Shown here: piece by piece, positions 20,620-28,708 of the stretch
Layout of the letters: the number at the start of each line of letters is the position of its first letter
How positions within the stretch are numbered: the stretch's first letter is position 1
From: a virus
Strand: one strand, 5' to 3'
IMG/VR virus record: IMGVR_UViG_3300009174_000001
Coordinates: 1 to 38,465 of that record
Length of the DNA stretch: 38,465 nt
Notes under the pieces: model-generated
Databases searched by the model: none
What the model was told of the DNA's origin: nothing
What the model saw: only the letters and a program-made list of their open reading frames with translations
Translations under genes and position numbers: made by a program

Positions 20620-22245
20620 CTACCCCACCCGTCCGCGGCTGCGATCGTCGGCCTTGATCGCCGCCTTCACCAGCTGCGCGAGTTCGTACTGCGTCCCGAG
20701 AATGTTCCCGCCGACGTGGACGTGGACGTCGCGGATCCCGCCGCCGCTGCTCGAGCCGCTCGGATAGATGTCCGCGCCCGGCGGCACGTACATGGTTTCG
20801 GCGCCGCGCTCGCCCACCGTCGACCAGCCGCCCGGCGCGTTCCGCACGCCCTCCGCGTAGTGGAAGAAGGTGGTGGGCGGCCCCCCATACAACCCGGGGT
20901 TAGGGTTGTGGGCGGGCCCGGCGCCCATGTAGGCGGGCGTCGGAGTGCCCCCCACGCCGAACGGCCCCGACACGGGCTGGGCATACCAACTGGGCACCTG
21001 GCCGGCCGGCGCCGCGGCGGCGTCGATCGGCGCGAGGCCGGCGATGATGCGCTGGATGTTGTCTTCGAGGCGCTGGGCCTCCACCGAGATCTGCTGCATC
21101 GAGGTGGTCGCGGCGTAGGTGACGTGGCTGGCCTCCAGGTCCGCGAGATCCATGACGGCTTTCGTAAATCGCGCCCGCTCCTCTTCGCTGCCTTTGAAGG
21201 CCCTGACCGTGGCGTCCGCTGTTTCGTAAATCTTCACGATCTGATAGGACGACTCGTCGAGCGAGGCCTTCATGGTGAAGTCGCGCAGCTTCCCCACGGC
21301 GTCCTCGATCTGCTGGTGCCCGGCGAGCACGGTCGCGTTGACCTCCGCGGTTTTTTTCTTTTTGTCGTCCGCCTCGGCCTGGCGGTGCGCCTGCCCCAGG
21401 TGGCGCAGCCGTTCTTCCAGCTCGAACGCCGCGTCCTGGGCTTTCATCTCGTCGTCGAGCCAGACTTTCAGCGCGGCCGCGCGCTCCTTCTCGGCCTGCT
21501 CGCGATCCTTCGTCGCTTTGGTCGCGCGCCCCGTCGCGGCGACATACATATCCACGATCGCCACGGTGGTGTGCGTGGACACGGCGATCAAGGCGTGGCT
21601 CGTGCCGAGCGCGAGGCCTGCGTCAATCTGTTTGCGCTGCTCGGCGGTGAGCTTCGCGACCGCGGCTTCGGCGGCGGCGAGCTGCTCGCTGAGCGGCCCC
21701 CGCAGGAACGTGGTCATCAACGCGAGGGCTTCCGTCGCGTTCTGCGCGTGGACGCCGGTTTTCACAAACGCCAACTGGATCGCATCGAACTTGGCGCCGG
21801 CCGCCTCTTCCGCGGCATTCCCCAGGCCGAGCAGGCTGGCCCAGGTTTTCTCGACGGCCTGGTCCAGCCCGAAAAACTCCATCGCGGCGCGGCCGAGATT
21901 CCAGCCGGCCATCGCGGCGCCCACGACGAGGCCCGCCGAGGCGACCATCCCCAGCCCGCCCGCGCCCTGCTTCGCCGCCTCGCCCAACTCGCCCAGCCCG
22001 CGAATCTGCGGCCCCATGTGAATCCCGACCGACGCGAGGATCCCGTCGAAGGACTCCATCGCGCCCTTCAGGCCCGTCACGTGCGTGCCCGCGGTCTGCA
22101 CGGTCGTCGCCATCGGCGCGACCGCGGCCGTGACGGACTTGGCCGCGCCTTCGACGCGCGCGATCTCGACGGCGCCCTCTTTCATCTTGGCCGTGAGGTC
22201 GTCGATGTTCCCTTTGACGGCGACGATCAGCGCGGGATTCGCCAT
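20620..22245 (-). CDS. Tape measure protein
   Basis: 541 residues from the ATG at 22245. Long helical stretches (LTAKMKEGAVEIARVEGAA), a hydrophobic segment near 145-165 (GMVASAGLVVGAAMAGW), a charged coiled coil (KDREQAEKERAAALKVWLDD) and a Gly/Pro-rich end. These fit a tape measure, which sets tail length and leads DNA exit. At about 1.5 Angstrom per residue the tail would be roughly 80 nm. It follows the frameshifted chaperones as expected. An in-frame extension to 22401 exists but would overlap the neighbour deeply, so the ATG is preferred. Confidence 0.85.
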   Translation of the reverse strand: MANPALIVAVKGNIDDLTAKMKEGAVEIARVEGAAKSVTAAVAPMATTVQTAGTHVTGLKGAMESFDGILASVGIHMGPQIRGLGELGEAAKQGAGGLGMVASAGLVVGAAMAGWNLGRAAMEFFGLDQAVEKTWASLLGLGNAAEEAAGAKFDAIQLAFVKTGVHAQNATEALALMTTFLRGPLSEQLAAAEAAVAKLTAEQRKQIDAGLALGTSHALIAVSTHTTVAIVDMYVAATGRATKATKDREQAEKERAAALKVWLDDEMKAQDAAFELEERLRHLGQAHRQAEADDKKKKTAEVNATVLAGHQQIEDAVGKLRDFTMKASLDESSYQIVKIYETADATVRAFKGSEEERARFTKAVMDLADLEASHVTYAATTSMQQISVEAQRLEDNIQRIIAGLAPIDAAAAPAGQVPSWYAQPVSGPFGVGGTPTPAYMGAGPAHNPNPGLYGGPPTTFFHYAEGVRNAPGGWSTVGERGAETMYVPPGADIYPSGSSSGGGIRDVHVHVGGNILGTQYELAQLVKAAIKADDRSRGRVG

Positions 22246-22661
22246 CAGGCGGCCTTGTCTCCGAGGCCGATTTCCTCGATCGCGGCCTGCAGGGCTTCTT
22301 CCGCGCGCCGCACGCCCGGGCCTTCCTCGAGCTGCGCCGAAATAAACAGGAACGGTTTCGCGGCCATGCGGAGCGAGCCGTTGTCGTTCACGGTCCCCCA
22401 TTCAAGCCAGCGGCCGATGTGCGTCCGCGGCGCGGCGACCACGACCACGTAGCCTTTTTTGTCGTAGGACTCTTGGACCTCGATGGCATCCCCCGTTTTG
22501 CCCGTGCGGCGGCGGATGCGGCCTTGCGCTTCGCGCTGGATCGCGTCGGCCGTCTCTTTGAACGACACTTTCAGGTGCGCCTCGACCACGGCCGGGAACC
22601 GCTGCAGCGCGCCGAGCACCGCGGCCGCGTCGACGTGGACGATCAGCGCGGGGTTAGGCAT
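22245..22661 (-). CDS. HK97 gp10-like minor tail/head-tail protein
   Basis: 138 residues starting MPNPALIVHVDAAAVLGALQ. Contains the gp10-type pattern: AQGRIRRRTGKTGDAIEV, GTVNDNGSLRMAAKPFLF, with GRWLEWGT before the KPF box. This family joins tail and head in HK97-like phages. It usually sits before the tail tube gene, whereas here it lies between the tail chaperones and the tape measure. A TTG two codons upstream is possible, but the ATG at 22661 has GGAGA seven bases before it. The tape measure begins with a similar NPALIV.V peptide. Confidence 0.75.
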   Translation of the reverse strand: MPNPALIVHVDAAAVLGALQRFPAVVEAHLKVSFKETADAIQREAQGRIRRRTGKTGDAIEVQESYDKKGYVVVVAAPRTHIGRWLEWGTVNDNGSLRMAAKPFLFISAQLEEGPGVRRAEEALQAAIEEIGLGDKAA

Positions 22662-23414
22662 GCTCAATCTCCTCGGCCGCCAGTTCGTGTTCGATCGTTT
22701 TCGCCATGATGCGCAACTCTGAGGACTGCCAGCCTTTCGGATCCGCTTGGTTCGCGAAGTACGCCGACGCGTAGCGCCGATATTCGATGACCTGCTGGAG
22801 AAACCCGACCGGGAGCCGCTGGAGTTCCGCCCACGCCTGCGACGGGAGACAGGAAAACTCGTCGCACAGAATCCCGAGGAACTGCTCGAAGGGTTGCGGC
22901 CCGTCCCCGTCTAAGGACCGGTGGAGGGCCGTCAGTCGCTTTTTTTTTCGACCTCCACGTCCTGGACGGTGGTAAGAAACAGCGCGGGTTTTGTTTGTCG
23001 CAGTGCCGCTTTCGCGACGAACTCCAGTGGCTCATCGCGCAGATCGGCGATGTGTTTATCGCGCTCCTTCTGTTCAGCCTGCCGCAAGAGTAGGTCCCCG
23101 CCCTCAGGACGCACCGCGATCTTGTGCGGGTAACTCCAGGCGACGAGTCCCGCCCGCACGAGTGCCACGCGGTCATAGCCCAGTAAGGGATCGGCGACGG
23201 CTTTCAGCACGTCCGGATCGCTGGCGCCGAATTCCAACATCCGCCGCAACGTCGCCGGCCACGCGCGCGCGCTGCCGCTCTGGACCTGGCCCCGGTTGGC
23301 CTCGGCCGCGGCTTCGAGTTCCTGCCCAGTCAGCGCGCGCACAACAACCCAATTCGGTTCGTCGCCGGGGATCGGGATCGGATCGCTCGTGGTCTCCGAA
23401 GCGAAGATCGACAC
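22654..23414 (-). CDS. Tail assembly chaperone, -1 frameshift product (GT-type)
   Basis: About 253 residues. After the slip on the A9 run, the -1 frame reads KRLTALHRSLDGDGP, PFEQFLGILCDEFSCLPSQ, VGFLQQVIEYRRYASAYF and ends EHELAAEEIEHA just before the next gene. The QQVIEYRRYA segment is the classic T-domain signature. The frame arithmetic agrees with -1: the G stop lies at 22932 and the T stop at 22654. A T-only start is not seen, so frameshifting is needed. Confidence 0.8.
22932..23414 (-). CDS. Tail assembly chaperone, short (G-type) product
   Basis: 160 residues from a GTG directly after the HNH gene stop. EPNWVVVRALTGQELEAAAE and LRRMLEFGASDPDVLK are typical of G-type chaperones that bind the tape measure during tail assembly. 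The final codons contain A9 followed by GCGAC and a stop, so a fraction of ribosomes should slip -1 into the frame that continues to 22654. Confidence 0.75.
   Translation of the reverse strand: MSIFASETTSDPIPIPGDEPNWVVVRALTGQELEAAAEANRGQVQSGSARAWPATLRRMLEFGASDPDVLKAVADPLLGYDRVALVRAGLVAWSYPHKIAVRPEGGDLLLRQAEQKERDKHIADLRDEPLEFVAKAALRQTKPALFLTTVQDVEVEKKSD
22940..22948 (-). promoter_or_regulatory. A9 slippery site for -1 ribosomal frameshift
   Basis: On the minus strand the message reads GTC GAA AAA AAA AGC. Nine consecutive A residues allow tandem slippage (A-AAA-AAA) three codons before the G stop. A downstream hairpin may add to it but was not folded here. Confidence 0.75.
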
Positions 23415-24329
23415 TCAGCCCGCCTTCTGGAATAACGTCCAGGTCTTCGGCATTTTCGTAGCTTTTGCCATATTGCAATGCGCGTGGGCGAGTTGGACGT
23501 TGTGGTAGGAATGCACGCCGCCTTTCGACAGCGGCACGATGTGATCGACGTGCCACTTCTGCCCGGCCGTGATCTGAAGTGAGCAAATCCCACACACGCC
23601 TCGGTCGCGTTCGTAGACGACAAGTGGATCGACCGCTTCAATGAACGCGCCGCGCTTCCGCGCCCGCCGAGTCTGCGCGCCGCGCTGACTCATCGCGCGG
23701 CGTTCCTTGGGATGGTCCTTGGCCCACCGTTTGGTCTTCGCCAACCGCTCCGCCCGCCGCGCCACGTAGGCCCGTCGCGCCCGTTCTCGGTCCCGGTGTC
23801 TATTCGCCGCGTGATACCGGCGCCGCCGTTCGCGATCACTCTCCTTGTTCGCAGCGTATCGCTGACGTCCACGTGTGCTCGTCAACTGGCGCTGACAGGT
23901 CGACGAACAACACGACGGCGCCGGCCCCATCTGGCCAGGGCGACGGAACGGCAGTGCCGCCTCACACACGACACAGAATCGCTGAATCGGATCGGCGACC
24001 GGAGGGCGCGCCTTCGCCGGCCGTCCACGGCCCTTGCGTGCCTTCGACAGATTGGCGCGATGTTCTACTGAACGGACGCGGCCCGTCAGCGCCGCTGAAA
24101 GCTTTGCGCGGGATTCTGGCGTCCAGACTCGACGGCGATTCGCATCCGCCAGCTTCACGCGTTGCTCAGCCGTCGGTGGCTTCCGTACGCGCACGCGCGG
24201 CGTATATGAGCACGACCGACACCGGCTGAGCCGACCGTCCTTGGAGCCGCGAGAGACGTAGAACTCTGTGACTGGCTTCGGCGTACCGCAACGTCGGCAC
24301 GTCTTCAACGTAGACTTCGGATCAGCCAT
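23415..24329 (-). CDS. HNH homing endonuclease with zinc and NUMOD-type repeats
   Basis: 304 residues from the ATG at 24329. The N-terminus has CRRCGTPKPVTEFYVSRG and CRSC (zinc). The middle has TPESRAKLSAALTGRVRSVE, NUMOD3-like DNA-contact repeats. Then CVVC and CQRQ clusters and a basic linker lead to the HNH core: YERDRGVCGICSLQITAGQ, HVDHIVPLSKGG, NVQLAHAHCNMAKAT. A free-standing mobile nuclease inserted between the tail tube and chaperone genes. It ends exactly where the chaperone GTG begins. Confidence 0.8.
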   Translation of the reverse strand: MADPKSTLKTCRRCGTPKPVTEFYVSRGSKDGRLSRCRSCSYTPRVRVRKPPTAEQRVKLADANRRRVWTPESRAKLSAALTGRVRSVEHRANLSKARKGRGRPAKARPPVADPIQRFCVVCEAALPFRRPGQMGPAPSCCSSTCQRQLTSTRGRQRYAANKESDRERRRRYHAANRHRDRERARRAYVARRAERLAKTKRWAKDHPKERRAMSQRGAQTRRARKRGAFIEAVDPLVVYERDRGVCGICSLQITAGQKWHVDHIVPLSKGGVHSYHNVQLAHAHCNMAKATKMPKTWTLFQKAG

Positions 24330-24363
24330 GCGGGCGCGACCTCCAATCGCGAGCGTGTGGTGA

Positions 24364-24398
24364 GGAGCCGGTGAGCGCTGCACGCGTCCACCGGCTCC
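24364..24398. terminator. Strong 10-bp stem-loop after the tail protein gene
   Basis: GGAGCCGGTG and CACCGGCTCC pair perfectly around a 15-base loop in the 101-bp gap between the tail protein stop and the HNH gene start. No T-run follows, so it may be an mRNA-stabilising or partial termination hairpin rather than a classic terminator. Confidence 0.45.
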
Positions 24399-24430
24399 GC
24401 TGATCGTACTCCGAAAGACGAGCAGACCCA

Positions 24431-24853
24431 TCAGCCCGACCACGCGCACGAGCCGCTCGGCTGCAGCTCCGCCTGGTAGGTGGCCAGGCCGATCTTCGGC
24501 TCGATCGATCCGCTTTCGAGGACGACTTCCGCCGTGAACGTCTTGCCGGCGCCCACGACGATCACGAGCGTCCGGGTGAAGCCGGGGACCGCGTCCGCGT
24601 CAGTCGGGATCATCGTCGCGAACGTGCCCGTGTCGGCCGTCGTGTCGACCAGGCCCGAGAGCGCGATCTTTTCGCCCTTGCGGATGCCCGTCACGAGCGT
24701 GCCGATCCAACTGTCGCCGTACGCGGTGTTGCCGACGGTCTCCTGACTGATCTTCAGGCCGCCGCACTGCAGCACGAAGCTCGTCACGATGCGCGCGACG
24801 CCGCCGGAATCATCGAGGGTGATCGTCACGCCTGACGAGGGAAGCTTGGCCAT
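24431..24853 (-). CDS. Tail tube-like protein
   Basis: 140 residues, beta-rich: VTITLDDSGGVARIVTSFVL, SWIGTLVTGIRKGEKIALSG, VIVVGAGKTFTAEVVLESGS. Length and strand order are typical of siphophage tail tube subunits. It follows a second, larger tail protein (24878-25846) that may also be a tube or tube-associated subunit. The operon position just before the chaperones is where the major tail protein normally lies. Confidence 0.65.
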   Translation of the reverse strand: MAKLPSSGVTITLDDSGGVARIVTSFVLQCGGLKISQETVGNTAYGDSWIGTLVTGIRKGEKIALSGLVDTTADTGTFATMIPTDADAVPGFTRTLVIVVGAGKTFTAEVVLESGSIEPKIGLATYQAELQPSGSCAWSG

Positions 24854-24877
24854 ACAGTCTGTCTCCTCTGGGCCGGA

Positions 24878-25846
24878 TTAGGCCGGCGGATTTCTCGTGA
24901 AGCCCGCGAACGGCGTCACGCTGCCGCTCCCGGTCACATTCCCGACGAATCTCAGATATCGCTTGACCGCCGTCGCCGTCGTTTTCCGCTCCGCGAACGG
25001 CGCGACCACGTTGTCCGCAAACGTCAGAAGGGTGCTGTAGCTGCTGTCGTCGTCGGAGTGTTCGATCGTCCCGACGAAGTTGGTAAACCCTGACGCGGCC
25101 GAGACCGCGAGATAGCCCACGCCGCCGGCATTCGACGACGCTCGGACAAACTTCCCGCCCGTCCCGCCTACCGTGACGTTCACCGGGACCGAGAACGATG
25201 TCGGGCTGATGACCGTGACGGTGTGTTCGCCGTTGATCGCGGGCGAGCTCGTGACCACGCCCGAGATCAGCACGATGTCGCCCGTCGTCAAGTGATGCGC
25301 GACCGGCGTCGTGATGACGGTCGGGTTCGCAATCGAGTTGCTCGTGATCGGGATCGAGAGGTTCCGCGGATCGAGCGTGAAGTCGACCGTGGTGCCGGTC
25401 CAGTCCGCGGTCTTGGCGACCCAGTCCTGGACAATCAGCCCGCGATCCACCTGGCCGGACACGGCATACGTCGCGTTGGCTTCCGTGAGCGCGCCGACCT
25501 TCGCGATCGCCTCGTAGCTGCCTTCGTACGCGCCGGACCAGCCGACGAAGATCCCGCCGACCGTGTTGCCGCTCAGGGTGTACATCACGATCCGGACGAC
25601 GTTCGTGAGCGCCTTCCACGCTTCGTGCATCGAATCGGCGGCCGTCTCGAAAAAGGCGCCGCTCTGCGACAGTTCGCCCCGGAGCTGCCCCGTCGCGGAG
25701 TGCTCGTCCCACTCGTCGCCGAGCCCGTGCGTGTTGTTCTGCAGGACGTTGACCGTGTTGTCCTTGACGGCCTTCGGCTTCGCGCCGAGCATGTTCACGC
25801 CCGACACGAGAAAAATTTTGAACGCCGCGGAGGAAATCTTGGCCAT
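24878..25846 (-). CDS. Major tail protein-like subunit with Ig-like module
   Basis: 322 residues from the ATG at 25846. The N-terminal domain has MAKISSAAFKIFLVSGVNML, ATGQLRGELSQSGAFFETAA and YEAIAKVGALTEANATYAVS, a beta-barrel of tail-tube type. Residues about 167-233 hold an Ig-like module (SIANPTVITTPVAHHLTTGD, FSVPVNVTVGGTGGKF) related to ones in the connector and head-closure proteins. The C-terminus is another beta domain (YSTLLTFADNVVAPFAERKT). The module may project from the tail surface. Confidence 0.65.
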   Translation of the reverse strand: MAKISSAAFKIFLVSGVNMLGAKPKAVKDNTVNVLQNNTHGLGDEWDEHSATGQLRGELSQSGAFFETAADSMHEAWKALTNVVRIVMYTLSGNTVGGIFVGWSGAYEGSYEAIAKVGALTEANATYAVSGQVDRGLIVQDWVAKTADWTGTTVDFTLDPRNLSIPITSNSIANPTVITTPVAHHLTTGDIVLISGVVTSSPAINGEHTVTVISPTSFSVPVNVTVGGTGGKFVRASSNAGGVGYLAVSAASGFTNFVGTIEHSDDDSSYSTLLTFADNVVAPFAERKTTATAVKRYLRFVGNVTGSGSVTPFAGFTRNPPA

Positions 25847-25859
25847 CAGACCGTCAACC

Positions 25860-26609
25860 TCATGCCACACCAGCTCGTGTCTTCGTGAGCGTGGCGATCT
25901 CGTTGTCTGTGAAGTGAACGACCTTGAGGCCGTAGAACTGAAGCAGATACTCGTCTCGGCGTGCGCCGCAGCCCGGCGTTTCCTTCTCAGCCCTCTTGTG
26001 CCAGTACGCCCCATCGGCCTCGTAGGCGATGTGATGTTCCCGGTCGTAGAGATCCACGGTGAACCGGCCGAAGCGCACTTCAGGCTCAAGCGTCAAGCCG
26101 GTTGACGTGAGATGCGCGTGGAGGGCCTGCGCGAGCTTCGTGTAGCGCACGGAAGGATTCAAGAGGTGCGGACGTCGGCCCGCCGCGACGGACTCCCGAG
26201 ATCCACGACTCATCTTGGCGCGAGTTTCCGCCGAACGAACCATCCCGACGTGGGCGGCGGATCGCTTGGCGACGTGTTCCGGCGACTGCTTTTTCCCTTT
26301 AAGCGCCGCCGACATCGCATCGAGGTGCTTCTGTTGCGCCGCGGACGGGGCGCAGTTTTTCCCAATCCCCATACGACTGGCGGAAATTCGAGCCTTCGTC
26401 TCAGGAGAAAGGCGCCGACCCTTGAACGCCAGGGACAACTTCGCTTTTTGCTCGGCCGAGATCGGACGCCCCTTGCCGAGCCGTCCGGCTGAGATTTTGG
26501 CCCTGGCTTCAGGCGTGTGTGGCGGGAGTCGAAAGCTATGTTTACCGAGGTTCGCCGCCGAGATTTTCGCGCGGTGTTCTGGAGATAGCGGTACGCCTTT
26601 GGCGCTCAT
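25860..26609 (-). CDS. EDxHD-type homing endonuclease with NUMOD3 repeats
   Basis: 249 residues from the ATG at 26609 with GGGAG before it. The first 150 residues are five to six NUMOD3 repeats such as SPEHRAKISAANLG, SAEQKAKLSLAFKGRRLS and SPETKARISASRMG. The end is a Vsr-like nuclease: RFTVDLYDREHHIAYEADGA directly followed by YWHK, then RRDEYLLQFYGLKVVHFTDNE. The Glu, Asp and His cluster in YEADG-x-YWH matches the EDxHD family of homing nucleases. Free-standing mobile gene between coiled-coil and tail tube genes. Confidence 0.8.
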   Translation of the reverse strand: MSAKGVPLSPEHRAKISAANLGKHSFRLPPHTPEARAKISAGRLGKGRPISAEQKAKLSLAFKGRRLSPETKARISASRMGIGKNCAPSAAQQKHLDAMSAALKGKKQSPEHVAKRSAAHVGMVRSAETRAKMSRGSRESVAAGRRPHLLNPSVRYTKLAQALHAHLTSTGLTLEPEVRFGRFTVDLYDREHHIAYEADGAYWHKRAEKETPGCGARRDEYLLQFYGLKVVHFTDNEIATLTKTRAGVA

Positions 26610-26836
26610 CTGGAGTCTCCCGTCAAAGGCAGTGTAAGAGTATTCCACTCGTACCCGCAGCGCACACACACGTCATGACACACGCCGAAGCCGCCCGATC
26701 GCACGCGCGCCGTCTCGTCGCCCTCGGGACAGATCGCGAAACAGCCGGGGCACGTCTGATCGCTCGCCTGCCGCGCCGGCTTGCCGGACGGATCCAGGAT
26801 CGGCGGCGCCGCGGGGACGGGGCGCGCGTCGGTCAT
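26606..26836 (-). CDS. Small zinc-binding protein
   Basis: 76 residues starting MTDARPVPAAPPILDPSGKP, then CPGCFAICP and a CHDVCVRCGYEWNTL box. The CxxC...CxxC arrangement is a zinc ribbon. It overlaps both neighbours by four bases (ATGA), tying it to the late operon in spite of the mobile gene that follows. Function unknown. Confidence 0.6.
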   Translation of the reverse strand: MTDARPVPAAPPILDPSGKPARQASDQTCPGCFAICPEGDETARVRSGGFGVCHDVCVRCGYEWNTLTLPLTGDSR

Positions 26837-27672
26837 GGCCGCACCCGGATCAGGAACGACGCGACGGCGATCAGGAGCATGACGCCCGCGGCGAGGTAGC
26901 CCCACAGCGCGCCCGCGCCTTGGCCGACGCCTTCGATGCGCGTGAGCCGCTCTTTCACGTCCATGACCTTGTCGTCGAACGCTTTCGTCATCTGGCCGAT
27001 CGACGCCGCGAGTTGATCGATCTGCTTCGTCGTCGAGGCTTCGCTCTTGGCAATCGCGAGCGCCGACGATTTGTTCTGCTCGCCGACGGCTTCCTTTGCG
27101 GCTTGGAGTGCGGCGTCGACCGCGACCTTACTGTCTTTGCTCGACTGCTCGGTGCGCACGTCGCGCTCCCGAAACTGCGTCTGGATACTGGAAAACTTTT
27201 CCAGATGCGTATCGATCAGCGCGATGAACCGCTGCTCATGGACTTCGCGGACGGCGGCGATCTTTTCGTCGATCCGCGCCGGAAACTTATCGGCCGTGTC
27301 TTGCAGCAGGCGGATCGCCTTGTCCATGCCGTCGAGGCGCGTCTGGAGGACGTCGCGCGTGAGCGTCGACGCGGCTTCCAGCGCCCCCACGGCCATGTGC
27401 AGGCGCTCGCTGAGCACCTGCCGCTCGCTGTCGCGTGACGCCTCGGCCGCGGAGATCCGCGTGTCGAGGATCTGGCGGTTCAGTGCCGTCGTCTCTTCCA
27501 GGCGATTGAGCTTGACCTCGAGCAGTTCACGCAGCGTGGAGACTTCCCGAATCAACTGCTTCGTCGTCATCAACGACGGGTCAGGGATCGGGACGTTCGA
27601 CGGGTCGCGGCCGGCCGGGAGTGGGTCGGCGAGCGTGGGCAGGCCCGCGGAGGACGAGGTTTGGGACCTCAC
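26833..27672 (-). CDS. Coiled-coil protein with C-terminal membrane anchor
   Basis: 279 residues from a GTG overlapping the previous stop (GTGA). After a Pro/Ser-rich start, residues 35-245 are nearly all coiled coil (STLRELLEVKLNRLEETTAL, KQIDQLAASIGQMTKAFDDK). The end GALWGYLAAGVMLLIAVASF is one membrane helix followed by Arg residues. Similar large coiled-coil membrane proteins occur in HK97-like late operons. A role in tail, injection or inner-membrane attachment is possible. Confidence 0.7.
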   Translation of the reverse strand: MRSQTSSSAGLPTLADPLPAGRDPSNVPIPDPSLMTTKQLIREVSTLRELLEVKLNRLEETTALNRQILDTRISAAEASRDSERQVLSERLHMAVGALEAASTLTRDVLQTRLDGMDKAIRLLQDTADKFPARIDEKIAAVREVHEQRFIALIDTHLEKFSSIQTQFRERDVRTEQSSKDSKVAVDAALQAAKEAVGEQNKSSALAIAKSEASTTKQIDQLAASIGQMTKAFDDKVMDVKERLTRIEGVGQGAGALWGYLAAGVMLLIAVASFLIRVRP

Positions 27673-28118
27673 GCCGCCACCTCACACGCGAAGAAATCCT
27701 CCCAGATCGTCACCAACTCCCGACAAATCACCCCGTTCAACTCCGAGAGTTCGATCATCACGACGTCGTCGGGGCGCCCCACCTTGGGAATCGTCCAGCC
27801 CGTCGCGGTCGGCTCGGCAAACTGGACGAGCCGGATCGCCTCCGCCGTAATGCGCTGCGCTTCCGCCGCACCGAGGTACTGACTGAAGACGTGGAGCCGG
27901 ACCTGGATCCGCTTCACACTCGGCCCGTCGCCCAGGCTGCTCAGGTCGCGCTCGGAGACTTCAAAAAAGAGGAACGGATAGACCGGCGCTTGCGGGACGT
28001 AGTCCTTCACGCCGCCCACGCAGCCCGCGCCGGTCCCTGGATACGCGCCCTTGAGCGACGCGACATTCAGCAGCGTGAAGAGGCCGACCGAGACGGGACC
28101 GAGGGCGGAGGACGGCAT
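27669..28118 (-). CDS. Tail completion protein (DUF3168-like)
   Basis: 149 residues from the ATG at 28118. GLFTLLNVASLKGAYPG, VYPFLFFEVSERDLSSLGDG, RIQVRLHVFSQYLGAAEAQR and EAIRLVQF follow the DUF3168/gpU-like tail terminator pattern. It caps the tail tube and joins it to the head. Located after head closure, before the tail tube genes, the standard order. Overlaps neighbours by one to four bases. Confidence 0.75.
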   Translation of the reverse strand: MPSSALGPVSVGLFTLLNVASLKGAYPGTGAGCVGGVKDYVPQAPVYPFLFFEVSERDLSSLGDGPSVKRIQVRLHVFSQYLGAAEAQRITAEAIRLVQFAEPTATGWTIPKVGRPDDVVMIELSELNGVICRELVTIWEDFFACEVAA

Positions 28119-28708
28119 CAGGCCGCCACTTCCCCGAGGTCTAAGAACAGCTTGCCGCGGAGGTCGTCCGGATCGTCGTGGATCCCGTGGATCTCCAGCG
28201 TGCGCGTGGTGGTCTCTTTGTATTTCGTCCAGAGACAGCGCATGGTGGTCTTCAGGTCGGCGCGGTAGTTCACCTTGGCGCGGTAATTCACGATCGCGGC
28301 GATCCCGCCCGCGGCGATCTGTTCGTTGGCGCTGAGCGGCAGGACCTGCGCCGCCACGACCGCGAACGTGAACCACCCGGATCCGCCGCCGCCTTGGGCA
28401 TCGGACGTCCAGACGACCGTGCCCGGGACCGTCGCCGGCGTCGCGGGTGAACCGGTCACGGCGAACGTGAACGTCGAGGCGCCCGTGACCGTGATCGGAA
28501 ATTCGCCAATGTAGCCGCTCGGCGTGACGCCGGCGAGCGTGACGTAGTCGCCTGAGGCGTAGCCGTGCGCCGCCGACGTCGTGACCGTCGCCGTCGTCCC
28601 CGACCGCGCGATCGACGTGATCGCGATCGCGACCGGCGTGGGCGACAAGATCGTGAGCTGCTCGGTGAGCTCGCCGGCGCCGGTCTTCGCGGTGGTCTTC
28701 TTGGCCAT
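28118..28708 (-). CDS. Head closure protein with inserted Ig-like module
   Basis: 196 residues from the ATG at 28708. A short N-terminus (GELTEQLTILSPTP) is followed by an inserted Ig-like module (about 27-97; ATVTTSAAHGYASGDYVTLA, FTFAVTG). It then resumes with the head-tail joining fold: FAVVAAQVLPLSANEQIAAG, VNYRADLKTTMRCLW, TLEIHGIHDDPDDLRGKLFL. The last part matches the SPP1 gp16/HK97 stopper type (phage head-tail joining). The module is placed in a loop of the stopper and would point outward at the neck. Confidence 0.75.
   Translation of the reverse strand: MAKKTTAKTGAGELTEQLTILSPTPVAIAITSIARSGTTATVTTSAAHGYASGDYVTLAGVTPSGYIGEFPITVTGASTFTFAVTGSPATPATVPGTVVWTSDAQGGGGSGWFTFAVVAAQVLPLSANEQIAAGGIAAIVNYRAKVNYRADLKTTMRCLWTKYKETTTRTLEIHGIHDDPDDLRGKLFLDLGEVAA

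Noticed and set aside
20350-22452. 700-codon open frame on the plus strand over the tape measure and hub
   Set aside because: The product is a low-complexity Arg/Asp/Gly/Ala-rich shadow of the minus-strand tape measure gene. No motif or ribosome site supports it.
22664-23176. Independent 170-residue minus-strand gene in the chaperone region
   Set aside because: It is in the third frame, Arg/Ser-rich and without motifs. The -1 frameshift frame has the real T-domain signature.
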